Below are positions 7,493 through 15,883 of a stretch of 35,988 nt of DNA, piece by piece. How positions within the stretch are numbered: the first letter of the stretch is position 1; each line of letters starts with the position of its first letter. Position numbers and translations under genes: made by a program. The stretch covers positions 1 through 35,988 of the forward strand of contig NZ_LZKP01000032.1 of NCBI RefSeq assembly GCF_001672895.1. Reading direction: 5' to 3'. Origin of the DNA: Mycobacterium sp. E740. GTDB lineage: Bacteria > Actinomycetota > Actinomycetes > Mycobacteriales > Mycobacteriaceae. The notes beneath the pieces were generated by a model that worked only from the letters and a program-made list of their open reading frames with translations, was not told the origin of the DNA and searched no databases.

Positions 7493-9901
7493 TCAACCAG
7501 TTTTGGTCGTGCGAATGGTGAGACCCGCGGGTGCCGACCCAATCACGCCCTGGCTCTCCAACTCGGCGATCTCGTCCGCGCCGAGCCCGAGGCCCGTCAA
7601 CACCTCGTGATTGTGCTGACCGAGCAGCGGTGCGGGGCTGCGATGGAATTGCGGTACCGACGAGATACGCATCGGCAGCGTGCTGTGTCGTGCGGTCGGG
7701 TTGACCGGATGGTCGACGCGTTCGTAGAAGCCGCGGTGCGCAAGTTGGGGCAGCTCGCCGACGCGGTGCGGTTGCATCACTTTGGCGACGGGAACCCCTG
7801 CTGCCCAGAGCGTTTCGACGATCTCGTCCCCGGTGCGCGTGGCGCACCACGCACCCAGGTGCTCGTCGACCGCGTCGTGGTTGCGGCGGCGGCCGTCGAC
7901 GGTGGCGAGTTCGTCCGTCGCCCACCCTGGACGGCCGAGGGCGCCCACCAGCCCGGCCCACTGCTCGTCGGTGGCCACCGCGATCGCCACCCAGTCGTCG
8001 GGGCGGCCGAACTCGTCGCGTTCGCTTGTGCGATACAGGTTCTGCGGCGCGGCGGTAGGGCCACGGTTGCCCTGCCGCTGCAGCAGGTTGCCGTACGCCG
8101 AGTACTCGACGACCTGTTCGGCGGCGACGTTGAGGGCGGCGTCGACCATGGCGGCCTCGATCCGTACCCCTTCCCCCGTGCGTCGCCGGTGCGCCAGCGC
8201 GAGCAGCAGCGCGTTGAGCCCGTGCACGCCGGCGTTCGGGTCACCGACCGAATACGGTTCGACCGGGTTCTGGTCGGGATGGCCGGTCAGCCAGGTGATT
8301 CCGGAGCAGTCCTCGATCACGTAAGCGAACGCCGGCTTGTCCCGCCACGGACCGTCCAGCCCGAAACCCGGCATGCGCATCATGATCGCGTCGGGCCGCA
8401 GTCTCTTCACCGATTCGAAGTCGAGGCCGATCTGGTCGAGCACCCGAGGCGTGTAGTTCTCGACGATGACATCGCAGGTCTTGGCCAGCTCGTGCAGGAG
8501 TTCGACGCCACGCTTGGAGCGGATGTCGATTGTGACGCTCTTCTTGTTGGTGTTCAGGCCGGAGAAGATCGGCGACCGCTCCCACCACTGGTCTTCGGTG
8601 ACCGGCACGCCGGCGATCAACCGGGTGCCGTCGGGCCGCGCCGTCGACTCCACATGGATGACCTCCGCACCGAGCAGCGCCATCATGTGTGTGCACGACG
8701 GCCCGGCCCAGAAGCTGGTCAGGTCGAGCACACGCAGACCCTCGAACGCTGAGTGCGCCGAAATAGCATTCCGGGTCGTGACGAGGGCCGATTCGCGACC
8801 AGGAATGCTATTTCGGTACACCTCGGTGTGCTCGCCGAGCCGGGGCGCCGGCTCCGGCGGGCGCAGCAGCGACGGGGCGGTCCGGTACGGCGTCCCGGGC
8901 TGCGTGAACCCGTCACGCGGGTTCGCGACGAACGTGCCCCGCTCGACGAAGTGGTCGAACGACGTGACCGTGGCGCCGTTTCCGACCGGCGCGTTCGGAA
9001 TCCGGAACGCACTGGACAGATCGAGGATGTCCTCGACGCGGTTGTCGCGCACCCATTCGCAAATCTGCTCGGCGTGGATGTTGGCCTGCTCGGTGATCGA
9101 CAGGTCCGCCTTCTCGTCGATCCACTCGTCGTGACCGACCATGGCGCACAGGTCGAACCACTGTTGCGCGGTGCCGCAGCCCAACGCCACAAGCCCGTCG
9201 GATGCCGACGCGACGCCGGGGACCGTCAGCCGGCGGCGGTCCCGGAACGGTCGGCCGAGCGCGTCGTGGAACGACACCGAATAGTAAGTGAGGCTCAGGA
9301 TCTCGGCCTCCAACATCGACACGTCCACCAGGCCGGCAGGCACCGCGGTGGTGCCGGCCGCGGCGAATGCGCCGGTGAGCCACTCGCCGATCTGTCCCGC
9401 CACGAACACCGGCGCGCGGTCCGGCGTCCCACGCCCGAGGCCGATCACACCCCCCGACCAGGCCTGCACCGTGAACTCGGTGGCGGGCTTGTCGGCCCAC
9501 GGCCCCTCGAGCCCGAACGGGGTGATCGCGGTGACGGTGAGTTGGCTGTATGCGTCGGCCATTGCGGCAGGCGCGAATTCGTCCAGCGCGGCGACGCTCG
9601 ACCCGCGAGACCACACCACCGCATCCGCCGACCGCAGCAGCGCCCGCAGCATCTCGAGGTCATCCGCGCGCTGCGGGTCGACGACGACGCTGTGCTTCGA
9701 GCACGCCAGGAAGCTGAACAAGGCCCCGTCGCCACCGGACTCGATCGCTGCGCCCGACGCCGACCACCGGCGCAGCGAGTCACCCTCCGGCGACTCGACT
9801 TTGACGACGGTGGCACCACCGTCGGCCAGCAGCTTGGTGCAGTAGGCGCCCGCGATCCCACTCGACAGATCGACGACCGTGTACTCGTCCAGCGCCGGCA
9901 C
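7493..9901 (-). CDS. Fused double-domain class III (CaiB/BaiF) CoA-transferase
   Basis: An 802-aa protein with two complete family III CoA-transferase domains, about 1-350 and 388-800, each opening with a similar block (VVDLSSGIAGAYCTKLLADGGATVVKVE; VLDLTSFWAGPSCTHMMALLGAEVIHVE, shown here only by those residues). Single-domain members are about 400 aa and dimerise as interlocked rings, so the fusion probably gives an intramolecular pair. Domain 1 keeps the usual catalytic Asp (VDVSMLEA, Asp193); the aligned position in domain 2 is Glu582 (IEAAMVDA). Residues 362-382 in the linker are encoded by a near-palindromic element. It should transfer CoA between carboxylic acids, entering a substrate into CoA-dependent degradation. 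The GTG start shares one base with the upstream crotonase stop (translational coupling). Confidence 0.88.
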   Translation of the reverse strand: MPALDEYTVVDLSSGIAGAYCTKLLADGGATVVKVESPEGDSLRRWSASGAAIESGGDGALFSFLACSKHSVVVDPQRADDLEMLRALLRSADAVVWSRGSSVAALDEFAPAAMADAYSQLTVTAITPFGLEGPWADKPATEFTVQAWSGGVIGLGRGTPDRAPVFVAGQIGEWLTGAFAAAGTTAVPAGLVDVSMLEAEILSLTYYSVSFHDALGRPFRDRRRLTVPGVASASDGLVALGCGTAQQWFDLCAMVGHDEWIDEKADLSITEQANIHAEQICEWVRDNRVEDILDLSSAFRIPNAPVGNGATVTSFDHFVERGTFVANPRDGFTQPGTPYRTAPSLLRPPEPAPRLGEHTEVYRNSIPGRESALVTTRNAISAHSAFEGLRVLDLTSFWAGPSCTHMMALLGAEVIHVESTARPDGTRLIAGVPVTEDQWWERSPIFSGLNTNKKSVTIDIRSKRGVELLHELAKTCDVIVENYTPRVLDQIGLDFESVKRLRPDAIMMRMPGFGLDGPWRDKPAFAYVIEDCSGITWLTGHPDQNPVEPYSVGDPNAGVHGLNALLLALAHRRRTGEGVRIEAAMVDAALNVAAEQVVEYSAYGNLLQRQGNRGPTAAPQNLYRTSERDEFGRPDDWVAIAVATDEQWAGLVGALGRPGWATDELATVDGRRRNHDAVDEHLGAWCATRTGDEIVETLWAAGVPVAKVMQPHRVGELPQLAHRGFYERVDHPVNPTARHSTLPMRISSVPQFHRSPAPLLGQHNHEVLTGLGLGADEIAELESQGVIGSAPAGLTIRTTKTG
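8758..8816. repeat. Near-perfect inverted repeat translated in frame in the CoA-transferase linker
   Basis: Arms CCGAAATAGCATTCC (8758-8772) and GGAATGCTATTTCGG (8802-8816) are perfect complements. After one mismatched pair the stem continues with GGTCG (8774-8778) and CGACC (8796-8800), giving about 21 pairs around a 17-nt loop. The arms are AT-rich in a gene that is otherwise GC-rich. Both strands read through it with similar peptides (RNSIPGR and TRNAIS). It lies exactly between the two CoA-transferase domains. Confidence 0.88.
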
Positions 9902-10851
9902 TAGTCCTTCTTCCTGCGGTTGTTCTTGCTCAGCCGGAACTCGGGCGGGAACTTGTCGTCGTTGTCGTTGACGGCGTCGGCGAGGCCCGCGTCGATCGCG
10001 TCGCCGAGCATGAAGTCGTCACCGTCGGGGCGTGCTACGCCGCCCATCGACTCGAACATCGCCGACAGCAGGCTGCCGAGATATTCGCCTTGGAACTGCT
10101 TGACCACCTCGAAGAACATCTTCTGCTGAAACACACTGTCGACGGGCCGGTTTCGCGCACAGGCATGGGCGTACTTGGCGACTTCCGCTTCCAGCTCAGC
10201 GCGCGGCACCACCTTGTTGAGGAAGTTGCACGCGAACATCTCATCGGCGGTGAACGGCCGCCCGGTGAACACCATCTCCTGAAACGGCCGCAGCCCCATC
10301 GTCATCACCCAGGTCCACATCCGCGGACCCCAGCCGAAGTAGCGGAACGACGGATGGCCGAACAGTGCGTCGTCGCTGGAGATCACGAGATCCGCGTCGG
10401 CACATTGATAGAAGTGCCAGCCGTAGCAGTATCCCTTCGCTTCGACGATGCTGATCTTCTTGAGTTCCTGTAGCGCCCGGTTGCCCGCGGCGGCGTTGGC
10501 GTACCACTGTCCCATCGTGGCTCCGTGCCGGAACGATCCTTTCGGCGGATACCTGACGTCGGGGTCGTCGACCCGCAGTTCGGCCAACCGTGCGTCGTCG
10601 TCGGCCGCCATGAAGTCCGGCAGATCAGCGCCGCTGCCGAGATCGTCGCCGGCACCGCGGATCACGACGACTTTGACGTCGTCGTCGACCGTGGCGCCGC
10701 GCAACAGATCGGCGTAGCGAAGCCGCGCTGCCGAAGTGGGCGCGTTCAGGTGTTCGGGCCGGTTGAAGGTGATGGTCGCGATCTTGGTCGCCGGGTCCTT
10801 CTCGTAGAGAACGATCTCCTCAGGGTCGGGCCGACTCCCGGAGTTCGACAT
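9901..10851 (-). CDS. Crotonase (enoyl-CoA hydratase/isomerase) family protein lacking the usual Glu pair
   Basis: A 316-aa crotonase-fold protein, longer than the usual ~260 aa. The first oxyanion-hole block is VVIRGAGDDLGSGADL (about 62-77). The second region reads GYCYGWHFYQCADADLVI and FGHPSFRYFG. Aligned by eye with rat mitochondrial hydratase, the two catalytic glutamates fall at Tyr148 and Ser168, so simple hydration of an enoyl-CoA is unlikely. Another crotonase reaction (isomerisation, thioester hydrolysis, C-C cleavage) or a non-catalytic role is possible. The ATG at 10851 is 2 nt after the upstream M24-type gene; a longer frame to 10971 would run into that gene. The TAG overlaps the CoA-transferase GTG by one base. 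Confidence 0.8.
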   Translation of the reverse strand: MSNSGSRPDPEEIVLYEKDPATKIATITFNRPEHLNAPTSAARLRYADLLRGATVDDDVKVVVIRGAGDDLGSGADLPDFMAADDDARLAELRVDDPDVRYPPKGSFRHGATMGQWYANAAAGNRALQELKKISIVEAKGYCYGWHFYQCADADLVISSDDALFGHPSFRYFGWGPRMWTWVMTMGLRPFQEMVFTGRPFTADEMFACNFLNKVVPRAELEAEVAKYAHACARNRPVDSVFQQKMFFEVVKQFQGEYLGSLLSAMFESMGGVARPDGDDFMLGDAIDAGLADAVNDNDDKFPPEFRLSKNNRRKKD

Positions 10852-10853
10852 GT

Positions 10854-11993
10854 TCAACCGATTCCGACGCCCGCACCACTCCAGAACGCACTGGAGGTCA
10901 GGACCTCGCCTCCCTCGGCGGTGATCAGCACCGCCTCGCGGCTGAACACGGCACCGACCCCCTGCTCCCACACATAGCCGCTGACTGCGAGCACCATGCC
11001 GGGTTCGAGCACCTCCTCGGCGACCGTCGCCCGCAGCGCAGGGGTGATGACCGGCGAGTCGTAGCCGAGCCCGAGGCCGTGCGCGACGGGCATCGTGGGC
11101 AGCGGTTCACCGGCCGAATCGTACGCGGCGAGCAGGTCGCTCGCCGGGTATCCCGGGCGGCAAGCCGCAATGAGCCTGTCCCATAGCCGATTCGATCGGT
11201 CGTAGAGTTCGCGCACTGCGCTGCCGGCTTCACCGACCGGCCAGGTGCGGCCCACCTCGCCGACGTAGCCGTCGGCCAGGGCGCCTGCGGAGAACGCCAC
11301 CAGGTCACCATTCTCGATGCGGCCGTCGCTGCGCGCGCGGCGCCACGGGTGATCCTTACTGGTGACCCACGCGCCGTCCTGCGTGGCCGGGGTGGTGACG
11401 CCGCCGGCGGCCATCGCCTCCATCAGCGCGCCGGTCAGCGACCGCTCGGTCGCACCGGGGGCCAACTCGGCCCGGGCCGCTTCGAGCGCCGCGTCGGCCA
11501 CTCCCAGTGCACCGCGCAGCACCGCGATCTCGTCGGCGGTCTTGATCCGGCGTGCCGCCCGCAGCGCGGGTTCGGCGTCGACGAGTTCGGCGTTGGGAAA
11601 CGCCATCGGGAGCAGTTGGGCGAATGTCGGTGTCAGCGAATCGGTTCCGACCCGCTTGACGGTGGCCGCCCCCGGCAGGGCCTTGAGCACCTCGACGAGC
11701 GTCATCGGGTTCCAGGCCAACCCGTAGAGGTGGTCATGGGAGATCTCGTCGGGGATGCCCTCGTCCCAGGTGCTGTTGAGGTGGATTTCGCCGGTCGACC
11801 GCACCACTTCGCAGATCGGCCCGAACGGCCGGGTGCCCGCGACCCACAGTTGCGGCGCGCCGGTCACGTATCGCACGTTTGCTTGGCGGCCCAGCACCAG
11901 GATGTCGATGTCATGGGCCGCCATCTGTGCCAGGGCCCGCTCACGGCGTCCCCTGCGCAGATCGGCTGCGTCCGGCAGGATCTCGAGCGCCAT
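10854..11993 (-). CDS. M24 (pita-bread) family protein with degraded metal site
   Basis: A 379-aa homologue of Xaa-Pro peptidases and creatinase: an N-terminal creatinase-like domain (about 1-150) and a C-terminal pita-bread domain. Aligned with its neighbour (11993-13240), the five metal-ligand positions read Ser235, Glu246, His305, Ser338 and Glu353, against Asp, Asp, His, Glu, Glu in the neighbour. Three of five are altered, so it is probably not a dinuclear metallopeptidase. It may be a metal-free hydrolase like creatinase, or a non-catalytic partner of the neighbour. ATG at 11993 shares one base with the stop of the upstream paralogue (TGATG), so equal synthesis is likely. Confidence 0.8.
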   Translation of the reverse strand: MALEILPDAADLRRGRRERALAQMAAHDIDILVLGRQANVRYVTGAPQLWVAGTRPFGPICEVVRSTGEIHLNSTWDEGIPDEISHDHLYGLAWNPMTLVEVLKALPGAATVKRVGTDSLTPTFAQLLPMAFPNAELVDAEPALRAARRIKTADEIAVLRGALGVADAALEAARAELAPGATERSLTGALMEAMAAGGVTTPATQDGAWVTSKDHPWRRARSDGRIENGDLVAFSAGALADGYVGEVGRTWPVGEAGSAVRELYDRSNRLWDRLIAACRPGYPASDLLAAYDSAGEPLPTMPVAHGLGLGYDSPVITPALRATVAEEVLEPGMVLAVSGYVWEQGVGAVFSREAVLITAEGGEVLTSSAFWSGAGVGIG

Positions 11994-13240
11994 CAGTTCC
12001 GTCCGTATGGTGTGTAGGGATAGTCGGTGATCGACTGGTAGCCGTCGTCGGTGATCACGACGATCTCCTCGCTTCGGTATCCGCCGGTGCCGTCTTCCCA
12101 CACCACCGGTTCGAGCACCAGCAGCATGCCGGCGGGGAACACGAAGTTGTCGTCGAACTCCTCGCCGAGATCCGTTCCGATCATCGGCATTTCGGCGGCG
12201 TTGGTGCCGATGCCGTGGCCGAGGTAGAAGTGCGGCAGCCATGGCTTGCTGCCGCCGTTCGCGGCGATCGCGGCACGCGCGAGGTCACCGCTCGTCGCCC
12301 CCGCGCGGGTAACTGCGAGCACCGCGGACAGGATGTCGCGCCACTTCTCGAACTGAGCATGCTGACGATCGGTCGGCTCGTCGCCGACCAGCCAGGTCCG
12401 ACCGAAGTCGGAACAGTAACCCCGGTACGTGATGCTCACGTCGGTCCACAACACGTCGCCGTGCTCGAGCTCACGTTCGGTGGTCAACAGCGGCAACGCG
12501 AGATCGCCCGTGGTGGTCCACACCGCACCGCTGGTCTTCGTCGTGGGCATCACCTGCCAGATGGCCTCGAGCATGTTGGCCGTGGCGCCGAGCTCGAACG
12601 CGCGCCGGGTGAACGCCGCCGAGAGGTCGACTTGCCGCACGCCCGGCGCGAGTGCCTTCTGCACGTCGACCATCGCTTGCTCGGTGATGCGGCAGGCGTT
12701 GCGCACGCACGAGATCTGGTCGACGGTCTTGACCAGCTTGGCGGGCCCGACGACCTGTGCGGCGTCCGACGGCAACCCGGACGGAAAAAGCGTGCTCGAC
12801 GCGCGGCGCATCGCCCCGGTCAACTCGTCGACCGCGACCGTGCCGCCCGCGGGCACAAGGCCGGCGAGCACCTTCGCGAAATGCGCTATGCCTTCGTCGA
12901 ACTCGAGGTACAACGGGTCGTGAATGTGGTCGGCGGGCACATGAGAATCCGTCGCCACCGATGCCGAGCCCTCGCGCAGCGGCATGAACAGATGCGGATG
13001 CGGGTCGTCGGCGAGCACAATCGCGACCGGCCGTTCCACATGGGACAGTCCGGCGTCCAGCAGCGGCCAGCTGACGCCGGTCGCATACACCACGTTGCCG
13101 TTGCCGATCAGGACGAGCGCGTCAATGCCCTTCTCCCACATGGAGTCCCGCAGCCGGGCACCGCACTCGCGGTACATCCGGGCACGATCGGGAAGCTCGG
13201 GTATGTCGATGGGCGTCGACTGCGCAGCGGTCAACGTCAC
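11993..13240 (-). CDS. M24 family metallohydrolase (Xaa-Pro peptidase-like)
   Basis: A 415-aa M24 protein with all five metal ligands in order: Asp267 (WTDVSITYRG), Asp278 (YCSDFGRTW), His342 (YLGHGIGTN), Glu377 (LVLEPVVWE) and Glu391 (GYRSEE). This fits an active dinuclear hydrolase of the prolidase/aminopeptidase P/ectoine-hydrolase type. It lies among catabolic genes, so a small amide or imide is a more likely substrate than a peptide; this is inference. The GTG start at 13240 overlaps the amidohydrolase stop by four bases (GTGA), and its own stop overlaps the degenerate paralogue's ATG. Confidence 0.85.
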   Translation of the reverse strand: MTLTAAQSTPIDIPELPDRARMYRECGARLRDSMWEKGIDALVLIGNGNVVYATGVSWPLLDAGLSHVERPVAIVLADDPHPHLFMPLREGSASVATDSHVPADHIHDPLYLEFDEGIAHFAKVLAGLVPAGGTVAVDELTGAMRRASSTLFPSGLPSDAAQVVGPAKLVKTVDQISCVRNACRITEQAMVDVQKALAPGVRQVDLSAAFTRRAFELGATANMLEAIWQVMPTTKTSGAVWTTTGDLALPLLTTERELEHGDVLWTDVSITYRGYCSDFGRTWLVGDEPTDRQHAQFEKWRDILSAVLAVTRAGATSGDLARAAIAANGGSKPWLPHFYLGHGIGTNAAEMPMIGTDLGEEFDDNFVFPAGMLLVLEPVVWEDGTGGYRSEEIVVITDDGYQSITDYPYTPYGRN

Positions 13241-14403
13241 GAGACCCCCAGGAAGTTCTTGATGTTGGTGCTGACGATCTTGGTTGCGTCCTGGGGTCCG
13301 ACCGCATCGACGACGGTCTTGAGCGACTTCTCCGAATACCCGAACGTGGACTCGTTGTGCGGATAGTCCGACGACCACATCGCGTTGTCCACGCCGATCT
13401 TGTCGATGAGCTCGAGCCCGAGCGGGTCGACCATGAACGATGCGCTCATGTGGTTGTCCCAGTAGTGCCGAACGGGGTGCTTCAACTCGTGGTTGAACAT
13501 GTGCCGGTAGGAGGCGAGCATGTGCTCGGCGTCCTGCAATGCGGTCGGCACCCAGGCGATTCCACCCTCGAACCACCCGATCTTCAGCGACGGATGCCGG
13601 TCGAGGATGCCGGAGAACACGTACTTGGCGAACTGTTCGCGGAACGAGTCGACGTTGACCATCATGCCCACGACGACGCTGTTGTGCTGGCACGGCGTCT
13701 TGGGCGGTGTCTCGCCGATGTGGTGGCTCACCGGAATTCCGGAGGCCTCGATCTCGTCCCAGACGGCGTCCATGTCGGTGCTGCCGTAGTCGTAGATGTT
13801 GCCGTCGTCGTCCTTGCCGGGGTTCAACGGCAGCAGGAACGTGCGCAGGCCCAGCGCTTTCAGCTCCTCCAATGTGCTTCTGGTGCCTTTAGGGTCCCAC
13901 CAGTTGATCAGCCCGACCCCGTAGAAGTGCCCATTGCTGCGCTCCTGTAGGTCGGCGATGTGCTCGTTGTAGATCCGGAACACGCGCTCGCGCAACGCCT
14001 TGTCCGGATAGTGGAACAGCGCCAGCACGGCGTTCGGGAACGCGAGCTCCTTGTCGATGCCGTCCTCTTTGAGCTCTCGGACACGGGCCTCGATGTTGTT
14101 GGACGCGGCGCCGGCGAGGTCGTCGTACTGCATGAGCACCCGGCCGAAATCTCCACCGGTCCAGGCCTTGCCCTTCATGCCGACCATGTACGCGCCGTCC
14201 TCGTACCAGATGCGTGGCGCGGCGCCCTTCAGTTCTTCGGGGAAGCGCTCGTAGAAGATGTCGTCGGCGACCGAGATGTGATTGTCGGCTGAGAAGATCT
14301 CGGTGCCCGTCGGTAAGCCGAAATCACCTGTGGCGTGGCCCTTGCGGTGCTTCGGGGCGCCGAAGCCCTCGGGGGGATACAGAGTAGCTGTCGGGCTGGT
14401 CAT
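13237..14403 (-). CDS. Amidohydrolase family (ACMSD-like TIM-barrel) protein
   Basis: A 388-aa amidohydrolase-2 type protein. The metal-site motif after beta-1 is SADNHIS (Asp40-x-His42; the second His of a DxHxH motif is Ser). Further likely ligands are PVSHHIGE and the Asp in WSSDYPHNES. Family members hydrolyse C-N bonds or decarboxylate aromatic and alicyclic acids (ACMSD, gamma-resorcylate decarboxylase), which fits the P450 upstream and the hydrolases downstream, but the reaction cannot be fixed. ATG at 14403 is preceded by GGAG and lies 35 nt after the P450 stop. Its stop is coupled to the M24 gene by a 4-nt overlap. Confidence 0.82.
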   Translation of the reverse strand: MTSPTATLYPPEGFGAPKHRKGHATGDFGLPTGTEIFSADNHISVADDIFYERFPEELKGAAPRIWYEDGAYMVGMKGKAWTGGDFGRVLMQYDDLAGAASNNIEARVRELKEDGIDKELAFPNAVLALFHYPDKALRERVFRIYNEHIADLQERSNGHFYGVGLINWWDPKGTRSTLEELKALGLRTFLLPLNPGKDDDGNIYDYGSTDMDAVWDEIEASGIPVSHHIGETPPKTPCQHNSVVVGMMVNVDSFREQFAKYVFSGILDRHPSLKIGWFEGGIAWVPTALQDAEHMLASYRHMFNHELKHPVRHYWDNHMSASFMVDPLGLELIDKIGVDNAMWSSDYPHNESTFGYSEKSLKTVVDAVGPQDATKIVSTNIKNFLGVS

Positions 14404-14438
14404 CTTGGTACTCCAATCGGGCTATGGGTCGGACCTGG

Positions 14439-15677
14439 CTACCAGGCCACCGGAAGTTCGTAGACGCCGTACGAGAGGTGATCGTGTTTGAACGGCACCT
14501 CCTCGATCGGCACGGCGAGCCGCAGTGTGGGAATTCGCCGCAGGAGGGTTGAGAACACAATTTGCAGTTCTGCCCGCGCGAGCTGCTGCCCGACGCACTG
14601 ATGACGCCCGTATCCGAAGCCGAGGTGAGCTCCGTCCTCACGTGTGAGTTCCAGGCGGTCGGGCTCGTGGAACGCCTTGGGGTCCCAGTTCGCGGGGGCG
14701 AGATCGAGAATGATGCCCTCGCCGGCACGGATGGTCTCGCCTTCGATTTCGATGTCCTCGGTCGCGATTCGCCGCTGGCCGTTCTGAATGATCGACAGGT
14801 AGCGCATCAGCTCCTCCACCGCGGTGGCCAGCACCTTCGGGTCTTCCGCATCGCGGATGAGGGCGAGCTGCTCGGGGTGTTCCAACAAGGCCAGCACGCC
14901 GAGACCGATCATGTTCGCCGTCGTCTCGTGCCCGGCGGCGAGGAGGCCGCTGCCCAACTGGGCGGCTTCGCGGATGTCGAGCTCGCCTGCCTTGACTCGC
15001 TCGGCGAGATCAGACACTGCATCCTCGGCTGGATTCTCTATCTTCGCTCGGACGAGCTTGGCGAGGTACTTGGCATTTTCGCCCGCACCCTTGAAAACGT
15101 CTTCGGCGGTTGCATACCGGCCCAGCGCGACATTGGCGTTGTGCTGGAAGAACTCGGCATCTTCATACGGCACGCCCAGCAGTTCACTGATCACAAGTGA
15201 CGGGATCGGAAGCGCGATGGCGGGGACCAAATCGGCGGGGTTGGGTCCGGCCAGCATCGCGTCGATGTGCTCGTCGGTAATCTTTTGGATCGCCGGCCGC
15301 AAGCCCTCGACGCGCTTATAGGTGAACGGCTTGGACAACATCCGGCGGAACCGGGTGTGCTCTTCGCCGTCCGAGGTGAACACGGACCGCGGCCGTCTCT
15401 CCACAGTGGACAACATGAGTTCATTCCAGTGCGGGAAGCCGTCGCGGCGGTCGTCGACGCTGACCCGGGAATCCGAGAACAGCGACCGCGCGGTGTCGTA
15501 ACCGGCGACCAGCCACGGCGTACTACCATCCCAGATCCGCACGCGGGAAAGCGGTTTGGAGGCCGCGATCTGGAGTACCTGCGGCGGCGGGGCGAACGGG
15601 CAGCGGGCATCGCGCTCCATCGGATACTCGGGGATATCCGCGGAGACGTCGGGAGTTCCGGTCAGGGTGTCGGACAT
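14439..15677 (-). CDS. Cytochrome P450
   Basis: A 412-aa soluble bacterial P450. The I-helix oxygen-activation motif is AGHETT (248-253), the K-helix ExxR is Glu289-Leu-Met-Arg292, and the haem loop is FGYGRHQCVG with Cys361 as thiolate ligand. It should hydroxylate a small hydrophobic substrate using electrons from the ferredoxin encoded 10 nt upstream; no ferredoxin reductase gene is in the window. The ATG at 15677 (MSDTLTGTPD) is chosen over the longer frame to 15872, which would run through the ferredoxin gene. The operon context suggests it begins degradation of the compound sensed by the TetR protein at the operon head. The CYP family number cannot be assigned by eye. Confidence 0.93.
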   Translation of the reverse strand: MSDTLTGTPDVSADIPEYPMERDARCPFAPPPQVLQIAASKPLSRVRIWDGSTPWLVAGYDTARSLFSDSRVSVDDRRDGFPHWNELMLSTVERRPRSVFTSDGEEHTRFRRMLSKPFTYKRVEGLRPAIQKITDEHIDAMLAGPNPADLVPAIALPIPSLVISELLGVPYEDAEFFQHNANVALGRYATAEDVFKGAGENAKYLAKLVRAKIENPAEDAVSDLAERVKAGELDIREAAQLGSGLLAAGHETTANMIGLGVLALLEHPEQLALIRDAEDPKVLATAVEELMRYLSIIQNGQRRIATEDIEIEGETIRAGEGIILDLAPANWDPKAFHEPDRLELTREDGAHLGFGYGRHQCVGQQLARAELQIVFSTLLRRIPTLRLAVPIEEVPFKHDHLSYGVYELPVAW

Positions 15678-15687
15678 GCAGGGTTTC

Positions 15688-15882
15688 TCATTCCTCGATG
15701 TGGATCGCGAGTGCGGGGCAGGCCGCGGCCGCCTTGCGGGCACCATCAGCCTGCTCCTGGTCCGGGCTGTCCTCGAGCAGGACGACGACACCGTCGTCGT
15801 CGCGCTGGTCGAACAGGTCGCCGGCGTTGAGCACGCACTGGCCCGACGACACGCATTTGTCTTGGTCGACACTGATTTTCAT
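15688..15882 (-). CDS. 3Fe-4S ferredoxin, P450 redox partner
   Basis: A 64-aa acidic ferredoxin. The cysteines are C10, C16 and C55 (the last in ACPALAI), and the position that would carry a fourth cluster cysteine (13) is Ser, which indicates a 3Fe-4S cluster. This is the usual type paired with mycobacterial P450s. It starts 2 nt before the end of the TetR gene's spacer (one base between the TetR stop and this ATG) and ends 10 nt before the P450 start, so the three are co-transcribed. It delivers single electrons to the P450. Confidence 0.93.
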   Translation of the reverse strand: MKISVDQDKCVSSGQCVLNAGDLFDQRDDDGVVVLLEDSPDQEQADGARKAAAACPALAIHIEE

Positions 15883-15883
15883 G

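Noticed and set aside
7478..9904. Long plus-strand frames (424 and 383 aa) opposite the CoA-transferase
   Set aside because: Arg/Val/Asp-rich translations of the antisense strand of a clearly conserved protein; typical of high-GC shadows.
11879..13366. 495-aa plus-strand frame opposite the M24 genes
   Set aside because: The minus-strand proteins have complete family motifs and coupled starts; the plus frame has no recognisable domain.
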